Assembly: GCA_015680685.1 (NCBI GenBank) | Contig: MNCI01011448.1 | Location: 62,001 to 126,000 of the forward strand | DNA: 64,000 nucleotides | Direction of reading: 5' to 3' | DNA from: Gnetum montanum | Taxonomy: Eukaryota > Streptophyta > Gnetopsida > Gnetales > Gnetaceae | Shown: piece by piece, positions 34,194-47,300 of the stretch | Layout of the letters: every line of letters starts with the position of its first letter | Numbering within the stretch: the first letter of the stretch is position 1 | Position numbers and translations under genes: made by a program | The notes under the pieces: generated by a model | Told to the model about the DNA's origin: nothing | The model's database searches: none | Seen by the model: the letters and a program-made list of their open reading frames with translations, nothing else

Positions 34194-36392
34194 ATGGAAG
34201 ATTTAACAAAAATGGCTATGCACGATGATCTACATTTTCTTTTCACCTTGACAGGTCCTCATGGCAAGCTTATGAGACACCTAAACTCAGAATTAATAGA
34301 CTGGGAACTATCTATGGACAACACTGTAGGATCCCTAGAAACATCCCTAGATTAGCTAGAACATTTGGTCCAAGCCTTAGACTTAGAGGTTGGGGATGTG
34401 ACCGAGGACCCTCTCATCAAAGCACCTGTAACGACATCTAGGGGGGGAAGTAAGAACATTAAAACTTGACTCTCTCCTAGATCAACAAATACAAAAGGAC
34501 ATATCTAAGGTTCTCCAAAAAAATGTTAATGTGTTTGTGTGGTCCTATAATGACATGTTAGGCTTAGACCCAGGGCTAATACAACATAACATTATCTTGG
34601 ACCTACGTATCAAACTGGTTAAATAAAAGGCTTGAAAAATTAAACCAAAAATCGCACTAGCTGTACGTGAGGAAATTACCAAGTTATATCAAGCAAGCTT
34701 CATCCACGTGGTCGATTACTCAGAGTGGGTATCGAACATTTTTGGAGTCTTCAAGAAAATGGGAGGTATATGAATTTGTATAGACTTTCAAGATTTGAAC
34801 AAAGCAATGATTAAAGATGACTTCCCATTGCCAAGTATTGACCAACTTATTGATAGTATGGTTGGTCATGCTTTACTATCCTTCATGGATGGGTTCTTAG
34901 TTTACAATCAAATCTGCATCAACCCAGAGCATCAGTTAATGACTACTTTCATGACCCCTTGGGGAAACTTTTGTTACACTATGATGCCCTTTGATCTCAA
35001 AAATGCTGGAGCAACTTATCAACAAGCCATGACGTACATATTCAGTGACTACCTCCTAGAGAGACTAAACGATTATGTGGATGACATAGTAGTCAAGTCT
35101 AGGATAGCCATTAATCATCCCACCAATCTAGATGTAGTCGTCAAGCTTTGTCACAGGCATCACTTGCATCTCAATTCAAAGAAATGTGTTTTCAGAGTTA
35201 GAATTAGATGCATGCTAGGGTTTGTAGTATTGGAACCTGAAATACGAGTGGACCCTGACAAAGTTAAGGCTATTGTTAACCTAGCACCCCCTACCAACCT
35301 TAAATAATTGCATGGGTTGCAAGGTATAATATAGTTTATCATAAGGTTTGTAGCAAAGTTGACTGACAAGTTACACCCCATGCAACACTTGTTAAAGAAG
35401 GGGGTTAACTTTGAGTGGATGACATAGTGTCAACAAGCCTTCGATGACTTAAAGAAAGAGCGTTTGCACCTCCTAACTATTTACCCACCATAGAGGGATA
35501 AGCCTTTCTACATCTACCTTGTCACTTCGGACATGTCTATCGCAGCATTGTTGTGCCAGAAGAGAAATGATGGCTCTGAAATCCCAGTTTACTACTTAAG
35601 CCATGCATTGATAGCTTATGAGGTAAAATACAACGAAGTAGAAAGAAATTGTCTCACCCTAGTATTTGCGCTAAAAAAGTGTAGACATTACCTGTTTCGT
35701 AGCATAGTTAACATTATATGCAAGAGCAACATACTTCGGGCTATCATGAACAACTTATAAGAGAGTAGAAAGATAGCCCAATGGAAAGCTATAATAGTGG
35801 AATTAGATTTACACTATGTATCCCAATTGTCAACGAATAGCTATGCATCTCACAACCTCACCTATTGATGTTCAAACAACCATAGAGCCAGAATTCCCTG
35901 ACGAACATGTTAACAACATCAACCTTGTACTATTACACTTTGAAGCCACTTTGCATCTCGACGGCGCCTCAACCACATGAGGTGGTAGTTCTACTGCCGT
36001 CATTATGTTCCCCTTGGGGGACATTCGACCTTTCACTTATCATTTTATGTTCCTTTGTACAAATAATGTAGCTGAGTATGAAAGACTCCTTAGGGGCCTT
36101 TTAGCAGCCTAGGAATTAAAGATCCAACATTTGGTAGTTTGAGGTGATTCCCAACTCGTTGTCAATCAGATTATCGAAGTCTATGCCTATAAAGCGTCAC
36201 ATTTACAACCTTATTGTGACTTGGCCAAGAGTTTACTAAAATAGTTTACAATGATAGACATCCAACATGTGCCATGTAACAAAAACACTATAGTAGATGC
36301 CTTAGCCATGCTAGCATTAAACGTGCCGCCACACTTGTTTGCAACTTTACCTGCTTCGATAACAGAGTGCACAGAGCCTATCAGTCAAGCAG
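34194..36392 (+). pseudogene. pol: pol of element B, RT to second RNase H, cut off before integrase
   Basis: The N-terminal part (LTGPHGKLMRHLNSEL) precedes reverse transcriptase at about 34640-35310. RT is the best kept part of this copy, with DFPLPSIDQLID and the catalytic YVDDIVVKSR near 35073. RNase H (YYLSHALIAYEVKYNEVERN) is at 35350-35760 and the second RNase H at about 35920-36360, with frameshifts. Coding sequence stops abruptly at 36392 where the C LTR begins, so integrase is missing from this side. Confidence 0.85.
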
Positions 36393-38295
36393 TGAAACAA
36401 CCCTAAAATTTTAAGGTACTCTTGCTTCACCAGGGTCTTGGAAATGAGGCAAACATTTCCATAAGTGTAGCCTCATGATAGTTTGGTAGGAAATGAATGC
36501 ATTGAGTTTAAAATATTTAGTTCGACAAGTTTTCTACCTCCAGAGATGACAGGCTCAATGGACTCTTTGGCCTGCCCACCTGGATGTTTCACCTAGTTGA
36601 CAGTCTATTCATAGACCATGCTTGGAGTTTTCGGTGGTGCTCAGGATGCACAAAACAGTTTAGAAAGTTTTCTAGTGAAGAATTTTGCTATGCTACGCTA
36701 CGCTATGTAGCATAGTAGACCTCAAAGGATAGTTGCTCATGCAATCAAGTGCAAACTATTGTAGAATAGGGTGCTATGCTATGCTACACTACGCAAGGTA
36801 GTGTAGTGTAGCAAAGGCAAATTAGAAAGGCCTAGCTTACCAAGTGATTCCAATGAATAAATTGCACTCAGAAAGCACACTGGCCTCCAAAACCAGTTTC
36901 CTTTTTTGACTTCAAGTCCTTCAGTAAGGTCTATTACTAGAAAGTGGCGGATTGAGCAAAAAAGTAGGATATGCCAGCCGCTATGCTGTGCTATGCTACA
37001 TAGGGTAGCACAACATAGAGACAATACAAGAATAACAAGAAATGTTTCAAATGTAAGTTTAGCAAGTTTAGAGGCTCCCCTTTGCAAAAGGAAAAAGTTG
37101 TAGCTGTTAGCATGGTCAAAGCTTTAAATAAGTTTTTGCAATTTCAGCATGGGTCGCAAATAAAGCTGGCTGCTATGCCATGCTATGATGTGTAGTGTAC
37201 CATAACATAGCAAAGATGCAAACTAAATCAAGTACTTTAAAAGTTAACCCAACGTGCACCAAGGATTGCAACAAATGTAGTTAACTTCAACGCAATTTTC
37301 TTCTTCAAACTGGTGGCTACGCTGTGCTACACTATATAGCATAGCACGATGTAGCAAGTAGCTATGCTATGCCTACATGCTACACTCCATAGTATAGCAC
37401 ACCGTAGCAAGTAGGTACGCTACTCCAGTGCACTTCACTCCTTGTTTGAATTATTGTCACACTTGATTCAGCATCTCCAGTCTTGACAACACATGGTTGC
37501 AGTGTAGCAAGTTCACGATCAAATTTTACACCTCCATACAGTATGGGCATGTCAGCATCTTGTTAGACTAGGACACGTGTCATCCAAGCCTCATTTATCA
37601 CGTGCTCCTAGACAATACCTTGACGAGAAATGCTCAAAGGGTTGGCAAATTTGGTTGGTTGGCAAATTTGAGCATTGTTGGCATTCTTTGGCAAGTCGGA
37701 AAACTTGGTTGGCAAATTAGCGATTCAAAGGGTTGGCAAATTGAAAAATCACCTAGTTGGAAAAATGGTAATTTGTTGAAAAATTTTAGCAATTGACATT
37801 GTTTGCTTTGGTTTTTGGTAGTATCTTTTTTTCTTGTTGGCATTTTGCATTGTTGGCTTTGAAATTTGCACTCAAAAACATAGTTGAGGCATTTTGAGCA
37901 TTCTAGTCATTCTTGGATACCCTCTGTGCCTTTGGGATTACATGACTCATTACACATTTTCAAGAAAAGAAGAGAATCGAACCCACGACTTTGCGGTGGT
38001 GCATTTTCTCATCCCAGTTACTATGTTATTTCTATATTATCATCATTGTCCAACATCATTTTATTTATTATTGCATTTATTAATCACTAGTTATATCTCA
38101 TGTATTTTGTGCTTAAAAAAATGTTTACATAAGGTTAAGTTACATCTACTATGTCCCTATCTGATCGACAAGACCATTCAGGGTGCCCCATTTCCATTTT
38201 TTTATCTAGCATGACCCTCACACAGATTTGGGGTTTAAACTGTTTACCTGACAACCTCTTGGTGTTTCTAGCCACCAATGTTTTCAGTCGCTACA
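36393..38295 (+). repeat. 5' LTR of element C
   Basis: It starts TGAAACAACCCTAAAATTT and ends AGTCGCTACA, 1903 bp. It is similar to the B LTR. The TATA box seen in B is lost (CCTAGACAATACC in its place, near 37605). At least five GCTACGCTA-type hairpins lie at about 36685-36720, 36772-36812, 36975-37016, 37168-37211 and 37316-37410. Confidence 0.87.
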
Positions 38296-38540
38296 GTTTT
38301 CTAGTGCTAGAAGAAGGGCCTTTTTGGTGCCTTTTCCATCTTTCATAGTAGTCCTTCATGCATTCTGTATCCCATCATGCACTAGCATAAATGTGACACT
38401 CTTTTGCAGTTGTTTATGCATTGTGTGGTGCAGATCGGCTGCTCCGACAGTTCCTCTCGAATCTTGCAGGATAGAAAGCCTCTGATCACCACTTGATCTC
38501 CTTGTTCCCTTGTTTGCAAGCCCTTTTTAGCCTTACGATA
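38296..38540 (+). other. Primer site and leader of element C
   Basis: A primer-site candidate at 38302-38318 has TAG in place of TGG. One copy of the leader unit (GATCGGCTGCTCCGACAGTT, near 38431) follows. No gene. Confidence 0.55.
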
Positions 38541-41337
38541 ATGATTTCTTCAAGCACCATAGCTACTCTCTCTAACATTGAGGTCCCCCTCTCGGTTCAA
38601 GGCATCACAAGTGCCAAGCAACCGCCCAGCCCAATGCTGGGGCCATGTCGATCTCTTAAGATAAAAAACTGAGCACCTGAGGGATTGGCTTAGTAATACG
38701 AGCAATATAACTTTCTCTATGCTAAGGTTCAGGAAAATCTACCCTTAGATGCACAAGAACTCAAAGACAAATGTAGCTTCGAGTTCACCTACTGCAATGG
38801 TAGGGAATTTGTTCCAACTCCTGCCATTTTCATTCCTTTGACACAAACCCATAAGTGGCTCATAGATTAGCTGATGGGGTTGACTAGGTCTAGGGAGCCG
38901 TGAGACATGATGTCTCACCATGATGAGGTGTTGAAAGATGGGCAAGAGGAACTAGATTCCCAATCTAAGGGTGGGGGTCAAACTAACCCTACCACCATCC
39001 CTCCCACCCTGTCTTTCTGGACAAACCCCCTTTCTACCACCGCTCCCTTTATGATCACATTCGCATCATCACAACTTGTAGTTTCATTAGCAACGGGTAG
39101 CCATGCCATGCCCTCGGTGTATCAACACACCTACTTTCCTATCTCATTCTCATTCACTACCCCCTCCAATCTGGTTCACAATCCACCCCTGCATTGCACC
39201 ATGCACCAATCGTGGCTACCCTACCCTACATTCACACCATACCCATATCGTAGTTGCATGCAGTTTCTGCATCCATTCCTATGTCTACACCTGTCCCACC
39301 ATTAGGGATGAGCCCAGGCTCGTCCACATGGTGGACCCCATTCACTTCTCCTCCTATTTCAAAACCATCACAAATGTCCCACTATGCTCACCACCAAACG
39401 TACCAAGTCCCAAAAATGATGAAACCAAGCACATGACTATGGTATGCCCCACCGGCCACACAAATGGCCTACCCCATGGCACAACTAGTGGCTACTGCTC
39501 CAACAAGACAATCTACCAAGTGGTGGACAGCACAAGCAGCATAGCTCATAGGGGTTGCCCCAATGGCATCGCCTATGGGTCATGTCACTGCCCTTGCCAC
39601 ACCACAAGAGGGAGCTGTCCCTGTAGCTCCCCAACCATCCACACCATCCCCAGGTCTAGATCAAGCATTCCAGCTTATCTAGACCCTTACAGAGGAAATT
39701 AAATGCCTCAAGGCTACCAATTTTGACACAGTACAAGTCATGGACTTCTACCAAGATGATCCCATCAGCATAGTAGTCCCCATGCTAACTTTACCCCCTA
39801 GGATGCCCCTCCCCCACTTCACAAAATACAACAAGGAGGGTGATCCCAACGCACATCTTGTCACATTTAGATCTGAGTCCCTTCTTTTGCAACAATGGCC
39901 GCACACAATCATCCGCATCTTTGCTATGTCTATGATGGGGAAAGCACTAGACTGGTACCGCACTCTTCCACGCTTCTCCATCTCAATCCTAGAGGAGCTC
40001 CTGACCCAGTTCATAACACGTTTCAAGTATAACTTGAGACCAGAAGTTACATTGGATCAGCTAATGAGCATGAAGAAAGATCCACTGGAACTAGTCCAGA
40101 AATTGATACAGTGGTAGAGCACTACCCTTAACAAGATCTGCGAGTCCATTGCAGAGGCCCATTTGCTGGCGATCTTTAAGGGTGCAGCGAATGACTTCAT
40201 TAAGTCCAAACCGTACTATCTTGCTCCACGGACTCTTAGTCAGGCTTTCACCCAGACCAAGAGCATACAAGATGTGGCCGAGTTAAGCAAAGATCCGGCC
40301 TATGTTGCGTACAAGAACACCTTCACGAAGAAGAACAAGGATAAGGGCAAGGATGCAACAACCACAGTGGTCACTGTGGCAAACGAAGCCAAGCCCAACA
40401 ACAACAAGAATAATAGGAAAGTGGCCGTAGCAGCAACTAATCCCACGCCCAACCAGGGAAACGTAGCTCAAACTTTGACATCTGCACCCGAAGCATCTGC
40501 ACCATCCAAGCCTAACTTTGAGTGTAAAGATCGCTCTAAGTACACCCCACTACCCATTAAGCCTTCAAAACTTCTGAAGCAATTACTAGGGGTAGGATAT
40601 ATCCAACACAAGCAGATGTCAGAGGAGGCAGCCAAAAAAATTTCTATGATGATTTCATCAAGGAAGACCTTGAGAAGGGTCAGGTGACTACAACACCTCT
40701 CTTCATCATAATTTTGGTCAGTCAACATAGTATCCAAAGGATACACGTTGATGATGGGGTAGCTACAAACATCATCCCATTCCCCATTGTGGATAAGCTG
40801 GGTTTGGTAGACCAAATTAGACCAAAGACAACGTCATGCTTGAAGTCATTCAATGGGACATGGGTTGTGGTGAAAGGCACTGTCCACATCAACTTTGTGG
40901 TAGGAGACCAGTTCTTCACAAATGCAATGTTTATTGTGGTGGAAGAGATGCCTGAGTTTGACTTGATCTTGGGGAGGTCATGGTTAGCACAACTTAGGGT
41001 AGTCTCTTTGCCCATACATTAGGAGATCCATCTATCCTATGTAGGTAGGAAGGTGGTGATCCATGGCAACAAGGTAGCAACACAAGTGATAAATAACGTA
41101 GATATGGAGCAGGGCTTGGAGGTCATAACCTCCAAGAACGAAGTGCTTGTCTCTGTAGATAATAATTTCTTAGCAAAGGAGCTGGCCCAACATGCTAGCT
41201 CAGAAAGTGAAAATGCATGGGTTGAGTTGCCCTTCAAAGCAGAGGACACTGATGCGGATGAATGCCCTAGCAAAGCATCTCAGCCTTACGCCTCTCCCAA
41301 TCCACGATGGGTCAGAAAGCAGTTATACATATTGTAG
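38541..41337 (+). pseudogene. gag-pro: gag-protease of element C with internal deletion
   Basis: It starts ATGATTTCTTCAAGC (MISSSTIATLSNIEVPL). The Pro/Thr-rich linker is followed by the capsid core (39780-40260: HFTKYNKEGDPNAHLVTF, RFSISILEELLTQFITRF) and a Lys-rich tail to HKQMSEEAA near 40635. There it joins protease directly: KEDLEKGQVTTTPLF, VDDGVATNIIPF, DLILGRSWL, to the end at 41337. Compared with D, about 1.1 kb is missing, including the knuckle and the linker to protease. The protease part (40642-41337) has only one or two lesions and is the best preserved in the window. Confidence 0.82.
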
Positions 41338-41454
41338 CAACCACACTACTTCTTGCCTATTTAACATTTTTTGTACATTTACAGCTTATTGTCTTCACAT
41401 CCATTCATCTACGCTAGGTATACCAACTTACTTTTTTACAGAACCATTAATGTA

Positions 41455-41760
41455 TCTTCTGTCTACACCATGGCCCGAAATGGCCTAAAAACAGCGTTGG
41501 CCAAAAATGGCCTAAAACTATATTGTTCCATTGCCCGAAATGACCTAAAACTATATTATCCCATGGCTTGAAATGACCTAAAACTATATCACCCCATGGT
41601 CCAAAATGGCCTAAAACTAGTAGTGGCCCGAAATGGCCTAAAACGATATCACCCCATGGCCTAAAATGGCCTAAAACTAGTGGTGGCCCGAAATGGCCTA
41701 AAACTAGTAGTGGCCCAAAATGGCCTAAAACTACGTATGGCCCGAAATGGCCTAAAACAA
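41455..41760 (+). repeat. GGCCTAAAACTA minisatellite between protease and antisense gene (element C)
   Basis: About ten tandem units, each with the core CGAAATGGCCTAAAACTA and spaced some 20-40 bases apart, make up nearly all of this stretch. It is the longest of the arrays that stand at this position in A, B, C and D. D is inserted about 30 bases downstream. Confidence 0.82.
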
Positions 41761-41791
41761 AAACAAAATACATAGAAACCGATTGCATAGA

Positions 41792-43508
41792 TGAAAAACC
41801 CAAAAAAATGCTAGGTCATCCTAGCCTTAGCAGGATCTTGTAGTCGGCACAGCACGATGGCAGTTCATTGGCAGGAGAACATTCTGAGTCTAGGTCAGCC
41901 AGTTCGGCAAATTTTCTACTTTGAGCATGGACAGGTTTTGTACCATCCTACCTGCCCACCAAAGTAGCCTAAATAGTCGACAACCTGCTTAGGAACAGCA
42001 TGCAGAATCGATAGCAGCATCCTGGATGCGCAAGAAACAGTTCGGCAAGTTTTCTAAGTCACGAAGCCTTCTACACTATGTAGCGTAGCAAGCTTCAGAA
42101 GATGATGATGGAACGATGTGGTACGCTACGAGACGTCACACAGCATAGTTTGGCAAGAACTTCACTACCCACTTCCCTCACCCAATTTTAAGTTCTGCAG
42201 TGATGTCCTTTTTCGTTAGGAAGTGGTGGACTATGTTTTTTGCTATGCTACATTGAGCTACATGGCGTAGCAAGGCGTAACAATCCTGCAGAAGAGACAA
42301 AAGGCAGTTTGAAATGCGAAGTCAAAAAAGTTTGCAAAACTTACATCGTAGGAGAATGGTTTGCAAATCGGAAAAACTCTTGTGACTAAGGAAAGTTGCT
42401 ACGCTACACTACGTAGCGTAGCATAGTGTAGCAAGCATGTAACAAATAGCAGAATGCGCAACAAGGTGCTACACTATGCCGAGCATGCTATGTCACAAAG
42501 CATAGCAAGGTAAAGAGGTGGTTGCCCGACATCAATGAACTCCACCTAATCAGACCATTAGCACACGTCTCCAGACACTGATGGTGCGATTACGGCATGG
42601 CAGGACCACATCGCAATGGTCTTGTAAGCCCAACGGTCATAGATGACTCAAGTAGCACCAGTAAGATAACACAAGCCTGTGGCACGTAGTACTAAAATCA
42701 CCCCTTTTTTCTTACCTTCAGCCCTATAAATATCCTGGAAAATAGCATATAATGGGCCCGAAAGATTTTACTAAAAAAAAAGACCTGAAATTTGGAAAAG
42801 TCAAAAATTTGTAAAGTTGGAAATTTCAAAAGAGTTCGCATCTTTCTGGAAGCAAATAGCTTCCAAGTAGTGGGAACTTTGAAATTCTGAAACAAAGATT
42901 TCCCCTTTGGTTGGCATTGTAATAATCAAAGTCATCTGTCTAACACTAGAAATAGAGAGTCTCTTTCGACTGGTGTAAGATCCCCAACTCCATTCTACCA
43001 CCTTGGTAGAGCCCTGCATTGTTTGTACGTGAAGTTCACGTCCAAGCGCATAGCTCCTTCTTTTTTTTGGCATGCCTCGGTTGCTCTCGGGACTTCTGCA
43101 CTCCGTCACACTGTGCAACCAATTGTATCCATCCTTACTAGATGAGTTTGTAGCTTTGGAGTAGTGCATGTTTCTAACCATACTCCACTTTATCCCCCAT
43201 TTTTTTCTCATTTCTTTGCATTATTTTCTGTTTTGTTCATTTTTAAGCATTATTTCGTAGTACTGTTGCACTTTTACAATTTCTCTCTGGCTTTACTTAC
43301 CCATAAGTATTATCTCGCATTTCAAATTATTTACGTTGCAAAAGGCTATATTGATGCCAACGTAAGTCCCTGTTTGAGCAACTAGACTATTTAGGACACC
43401 CCATGTTCATACACACCCAGCACCGCCCTCTCGCGGATATGGGGTTGGAACTGTCACATCCGCCGACCCCCGACGTTCTTTCAGCCGGTGATGTTTTTGG
43501 TCGCTACA
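41792..43508 (+). repeat. 5' LTR of element D
   Basis: It starts TGAAAAACCCAAAAAAATGC and ends GGTCGCTACA, 1717 bp. A TATA box CCCTATAAATATCC lies near 42721-42734. Hairpins are at 42396-42434 and nearby. It is closely related to the A LTRs. Confidence 0.93.
42396..42434. repeat. GCTACGCTA hairpin in D 5' LTR
   Basis: TTGCTACGCTACACTACG on the left pairs imperfectly with CGTAGC...TGTAGCAA on the right. This is the equivalent of the hairpins at 3941 (A) and 59103 (D 3' LTR), which are shorter and perfect. Confidence 0.7.
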
Positions 43509-44359
43509 GTTTTCTGGAGCTAGAAGGAGGGCCTTTTGGTGCCTTTGCCACGTGTCATGGTAGTTCTATGAGCCTTCTGCACCCTGATACACACGAGTGT
43601 AAACGTGACATCCTCTTGTAGTTGTTTGCGCTCTGTGCGGTGTAGATCGGTCACCCTGACGGTTCCTCTGGAACCCTACAAAACACAAGGCCTCCGATCG
43701 TTGGTTAACTAGCTCATTCTACGGTTGTCTTGCCTGCGTTCTGTACCCCACCCCATGTGGTATAGACCGGTCACCTCGATGGTCCCTCTGAGATCCTACG
43801 AGACATAAAAGCTACCTGGTCACTAGTTAATTTGCTCATCTCATGGTAGTCTTGTACGCCTTCCACACCTCAGCTTGCATTAGCATAGACTTGACACCCA
43901 TCCATGGTTGTTTACGCATCGTATGGTGTATATCGGTTGTCTCGACAGTTCCTCCAGAACCCTATGAGACAAAAAGCCTTTCGATGATGATTTAACTTGC
44001 CTTTCCCTTTTGCAGTAGTCCTGCATGCGTTCTGCACCCTAGCTAGCACAGGTGAAAATGTGACACCCTTTAAGATTATTTACACCTTGTGTGGTGCAGG
44101 TTGGTCGCCTCGACGGTCCCTCTGGGATCCTATGGGATTGAACTTATCTTATGGTAGTCTTGCACGTGCTCTGTACCTCATCATGCATAGGCATAGACGT
44201 GACACCCTCTACTATTTTTTACGCTTTGTGTGATATAGATCGGTCACCTCGATAATTCCCTTGGAATCCGGTAAGACATAAAGCCACCCTTTGTTGTTTT
44301 TTTTAATCCTTCTGTTCTTTTGTACTTTTTTCATTTTTTGCGTAATCACTTGCTTAGAA
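43509..44359 (+). repeat. Leader of element D: primer site and five tandem repeats
   Basis: The primer-site candidate is at 43515-43531. Five imperfect tandem units of about 120-170 bases follow, recognisable by the segment GATCGGTCACCTCGACGGTT and relatives near 43647, 43767, 43929, 44099 and 44239. B and C have one unit and A about two, so unit number varies among copies. It may hold packaging or translation signals; no gene. Confidence 0.75.
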
Positions 44360-47300
44360 ATGGCTTTTTCCACCACCGCTATTTACACCTTTAACACAGA
44401 GGTGGCCTTCGTGGTCCAAGGTACTACTAGTGTCGAACAATGGCTGAATCCAACGCAGGAAGCACACCGGTCTCTCAGAATCCAAAACTGAGGACCTGAG
44501 GGACTGGCCCAGCAACATGAGCATTATAGTTTGCTTTGTGCAAAGGTGTAGGCTAATCTACCCTTGGATTTACATGAACTCAAAGAAAAATGTAGCTTCG
44601 AGTTCACTTACTGCAATAGGGAGGAATTCATTCCTACCTCGAGCATTTCTTTTCCTTTAATGCAAGCGTACCAAAGGCTTCTAGATCAACTAATCCAGTT
44701 GACCAGGCTTAGGGAGCAACAAGACATAGTGTCCAACTAGGATGAAACCTTTCAAGACAGGTAGGAGGAACTCGATTCCCAATCTGACGAGGGAGGTCAG
44801 GTCAACCCCGTTCCCGTCCCACCTACCTAGTGCTTCTGGGCCAACCCGCTGTCTATCATCATCCCCTTTATCATTATGCCTATGCTTCAGCGGCCTACAA
44901 CCGCAACTACAATGGGTAGCCATGCTACATTCCTAGTGTGCCATCACCTCCATTCGCTGGTTGCCCCCACAACAACTATGCAACTACAAGCCATTTATCA
45001 ACACACTCCCATAGTGCGCAACATGCTTATCATGGCTACCCTATCGCATATCCATATAGTACCTACTTTGCAATTGCACATAACTCCTATGTCGATTCCT
45101 ACCTATGCATTTGTTCCATCCACTGTGGTGGGCCCGAGCCCATCCACATGGTGGACCCTGTTCGCTTCTTCGTCTATTCTATAACCGTCACAGATGTCTC
45201 ACTACGTTCACCCTCAGGCCTACCCGACCCTACAAATGGTACATCCTGGCACAAGGCCATGGTCTATCCCGCTAGTAACCCAAACAGCCTATCCGGCGAC
45301 TCAACCTGCTATTACTGCTCCAACAATACCACCCATCATGTGGTGGACCACACAAAAAAGACCTTTAGTGGGGGCGGTCCCAATTGCACCCCCGATGGGT
45401 CAAATCACCACCACCACTATACCACATGTGGGAGTTGCCTGTACAATCCCTCAGCTGTCTACAACATCATCGGGTCTAAACCAAGTATTTTAGCTCATCC
45501 AGATCCTAACTGAGGAAGTAAAACATCTTAAAGCTGTTGGGTCCGATACGGTACAAGTCATGGACTTCTATTAGGATGACCTTGTCAACCCTGCAATCCT
45601 TGCTTTGATATTGCAACCCGGGATGTTCCTCCTGCACTTCACGAAGTACGACGGGGAAGAGGATCCCAATACCTATCTTGTCACTTTCTGGTCAGAGTCT
45701 TTGCTATTACAATAGTGGCCGCATATGATCATTCGCGTCTTCACCACGTCCCTAGCCGGGAAAGCCCTAGATTGGTACCACGTGTTGCCACGTTCATCCA
45801 TTTTGACTTTGGAAGAACTTTTGACCTAGTTTGTGACACGCTTCAAATATAACTTGAAGCCAAAAACCACACTGGATCAACTGATGGGCGTGAAACAAGA
45901 CCCACTAGAACCAGTCCAAAGATTCATTTAACATTGGAGTGTGACATTTAACAAAATCCATGAGCCCATCATGGAGGCTCACTTGTTAGCCATCTTTAAG
46001 GGTGTGGTGAATGACTTCATCAAGTCCAAACTGTATTACCTCACTCCACGCTCTCTTAGCCAAGCTTTCGCTCAAACGAAAAGCATACAAGATGCGGCTG
46101 AGGTGAGCAAAGACCTGGCCTACATCACTTACAAGAACGATTTTGCAAAAAAGGACAAGGGTAAGGCCCCAACAACCATAGTGGTTGCTATGGCAGCTGA
46201 GGCTAAGCCCAAACATAGCAAAAGTGGAAGCAAGAATAACAAGAAACCTTCCATGGCTGCAGCTAATTCTACGCCCAAATTGGGCCAAGCATCATAACCT
46301 GCCACACCTGCACTTGAGACATCTGCATACACTAAACCCAACTTCGAGCACAAAGATCATTCGAAGTACACCCCACTTCCTCTCAAAACTTTAGAACTCC
46401 TGAAGCAACTGTTGGTAGTGGGATACATCCAACACAAGAAGATGTCAGAGGAAGAAAACATGAGACATTGACACTACTACGAGCTCCTTAGGAATCCCTC
46501 TTTGGCCCTACCCAATGATCCCCCGGTTCCTAGGGGTTTCAAGCTAGATAGGTTTTGTGACTACCACCAACTATGTGGTCACGGATTATTGTCTATCATT
46601 ACAGGATGACACCCAAATATTAATCGACCTGGGAAAGCTGGTGCTGGATGAAAGTAACCCAGTGCACCCTGAAAATCAATCTATGTATGTCTACATAGAC
46701 CCCCTCAATGCCAATAATGCTGGTTATGTAATCAACACCATTGGTATTGACAATGATCCCACACCACCCTTCCAGCCATTTGTGATTTTTGTGCCTCAGC
46801 GTAGTGCACCAATACCACCAATGGTTGGTCCAAGTTCGTAGTCGTCCTTCATCTTGAAAGTCCCACCATGGGCATCTACCTTTGCACTACCTGTTGGTGA
46901 GGCCACGCGACCCCATCAGTCACCACCTCTAGCTCCATTCATCATCAGGGGGCCAACATCTTTGAAAACCCCCATCCCGTACAACAACATTAAACAACCT
47001 CCTCACCCCACCAGGCGAGAAGCCTACTTGGTGGACGAGGCACTGAAGGGGAATACCATCAAAAGTATCTCCAAGCCTATGCCTTTGCCCCTTGTATTTA
47101 CATATCCTTCACCAAAGATGAAGGTTGACATGATTACACAGCTGTCACCTTGTTGATAAAGATTTGAACCTAGGTCCGAAGTCATCTCTCCTTGAGAGAT
47201 TCATCTTCTAGAACGAATCGAGGAGGAGGAAGGTTTCAAACACACGGGCGGCCAAGAAGTCTTGGATGCCCTCACCTAGGTCGGTCAAGCCCTGAGGTAG

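Larger units (their letters stand above)
22248..36392 (+). mobile_element. Element B: Tat-like retrotransposon, left part (interrupted by C)
   Basis: The order is 5' LTR (22248-24124), primer site, leader, gag-protease (about 24361-28096), repeat array, antisense gene (33378 to 28636, minus strand), repeat array, and RT/RNase H/second RNase H (34194-36392). The element is cut in the middle of pol by the start of the C LTR at 36393, just after TECTEPISQA, a point that lies before integrase in A and D. No polypurine tract precedes 36393, so that LTR is not B's own 3' LTR. Integrase and the 3' LTR of B should be on the far side of C, outside the window. Confidence 0.85.
36393..41791 (+). mobile_element. 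Element C, left segment (inserted in B, interrupted by D)
   Basis: 5' LTR 36393-38295, primer site, leader, gag-protease (38541-41337, with an internal deletion) and a repeat array up to 41791, where D is inserted. The element resumes at 60233 with the 3' half of its antisense gene. The five bases before the LTR, AGCAG (36388-36392), are the expected left target duplication. Confidence 0.85.

Noticed and set aside
36393-38295. Reading this LTR as the 3' LTR of element B
   Set aside because: No polypurine tract precedes it, the pol frame is cut before integrase, and a primer site plus gag follow it. It is the 5' LTR of C (LTR recombination remains a minor alternative).
41455-41760. Regular array that looks like a CRISPR array
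   Set aside because: The units have no unique spacers of constant length, the repeats are imperfect, there are no cas genes, and the context is a plant retrotransposon. It is a minisatellite.
41447-41803. Minus-strand ORF with repeated VLGHFGP units
   Set aside because: It is the antisense reading of the GGCCTAAAACTA minisatellite; no start context, no homologue in the other copies.
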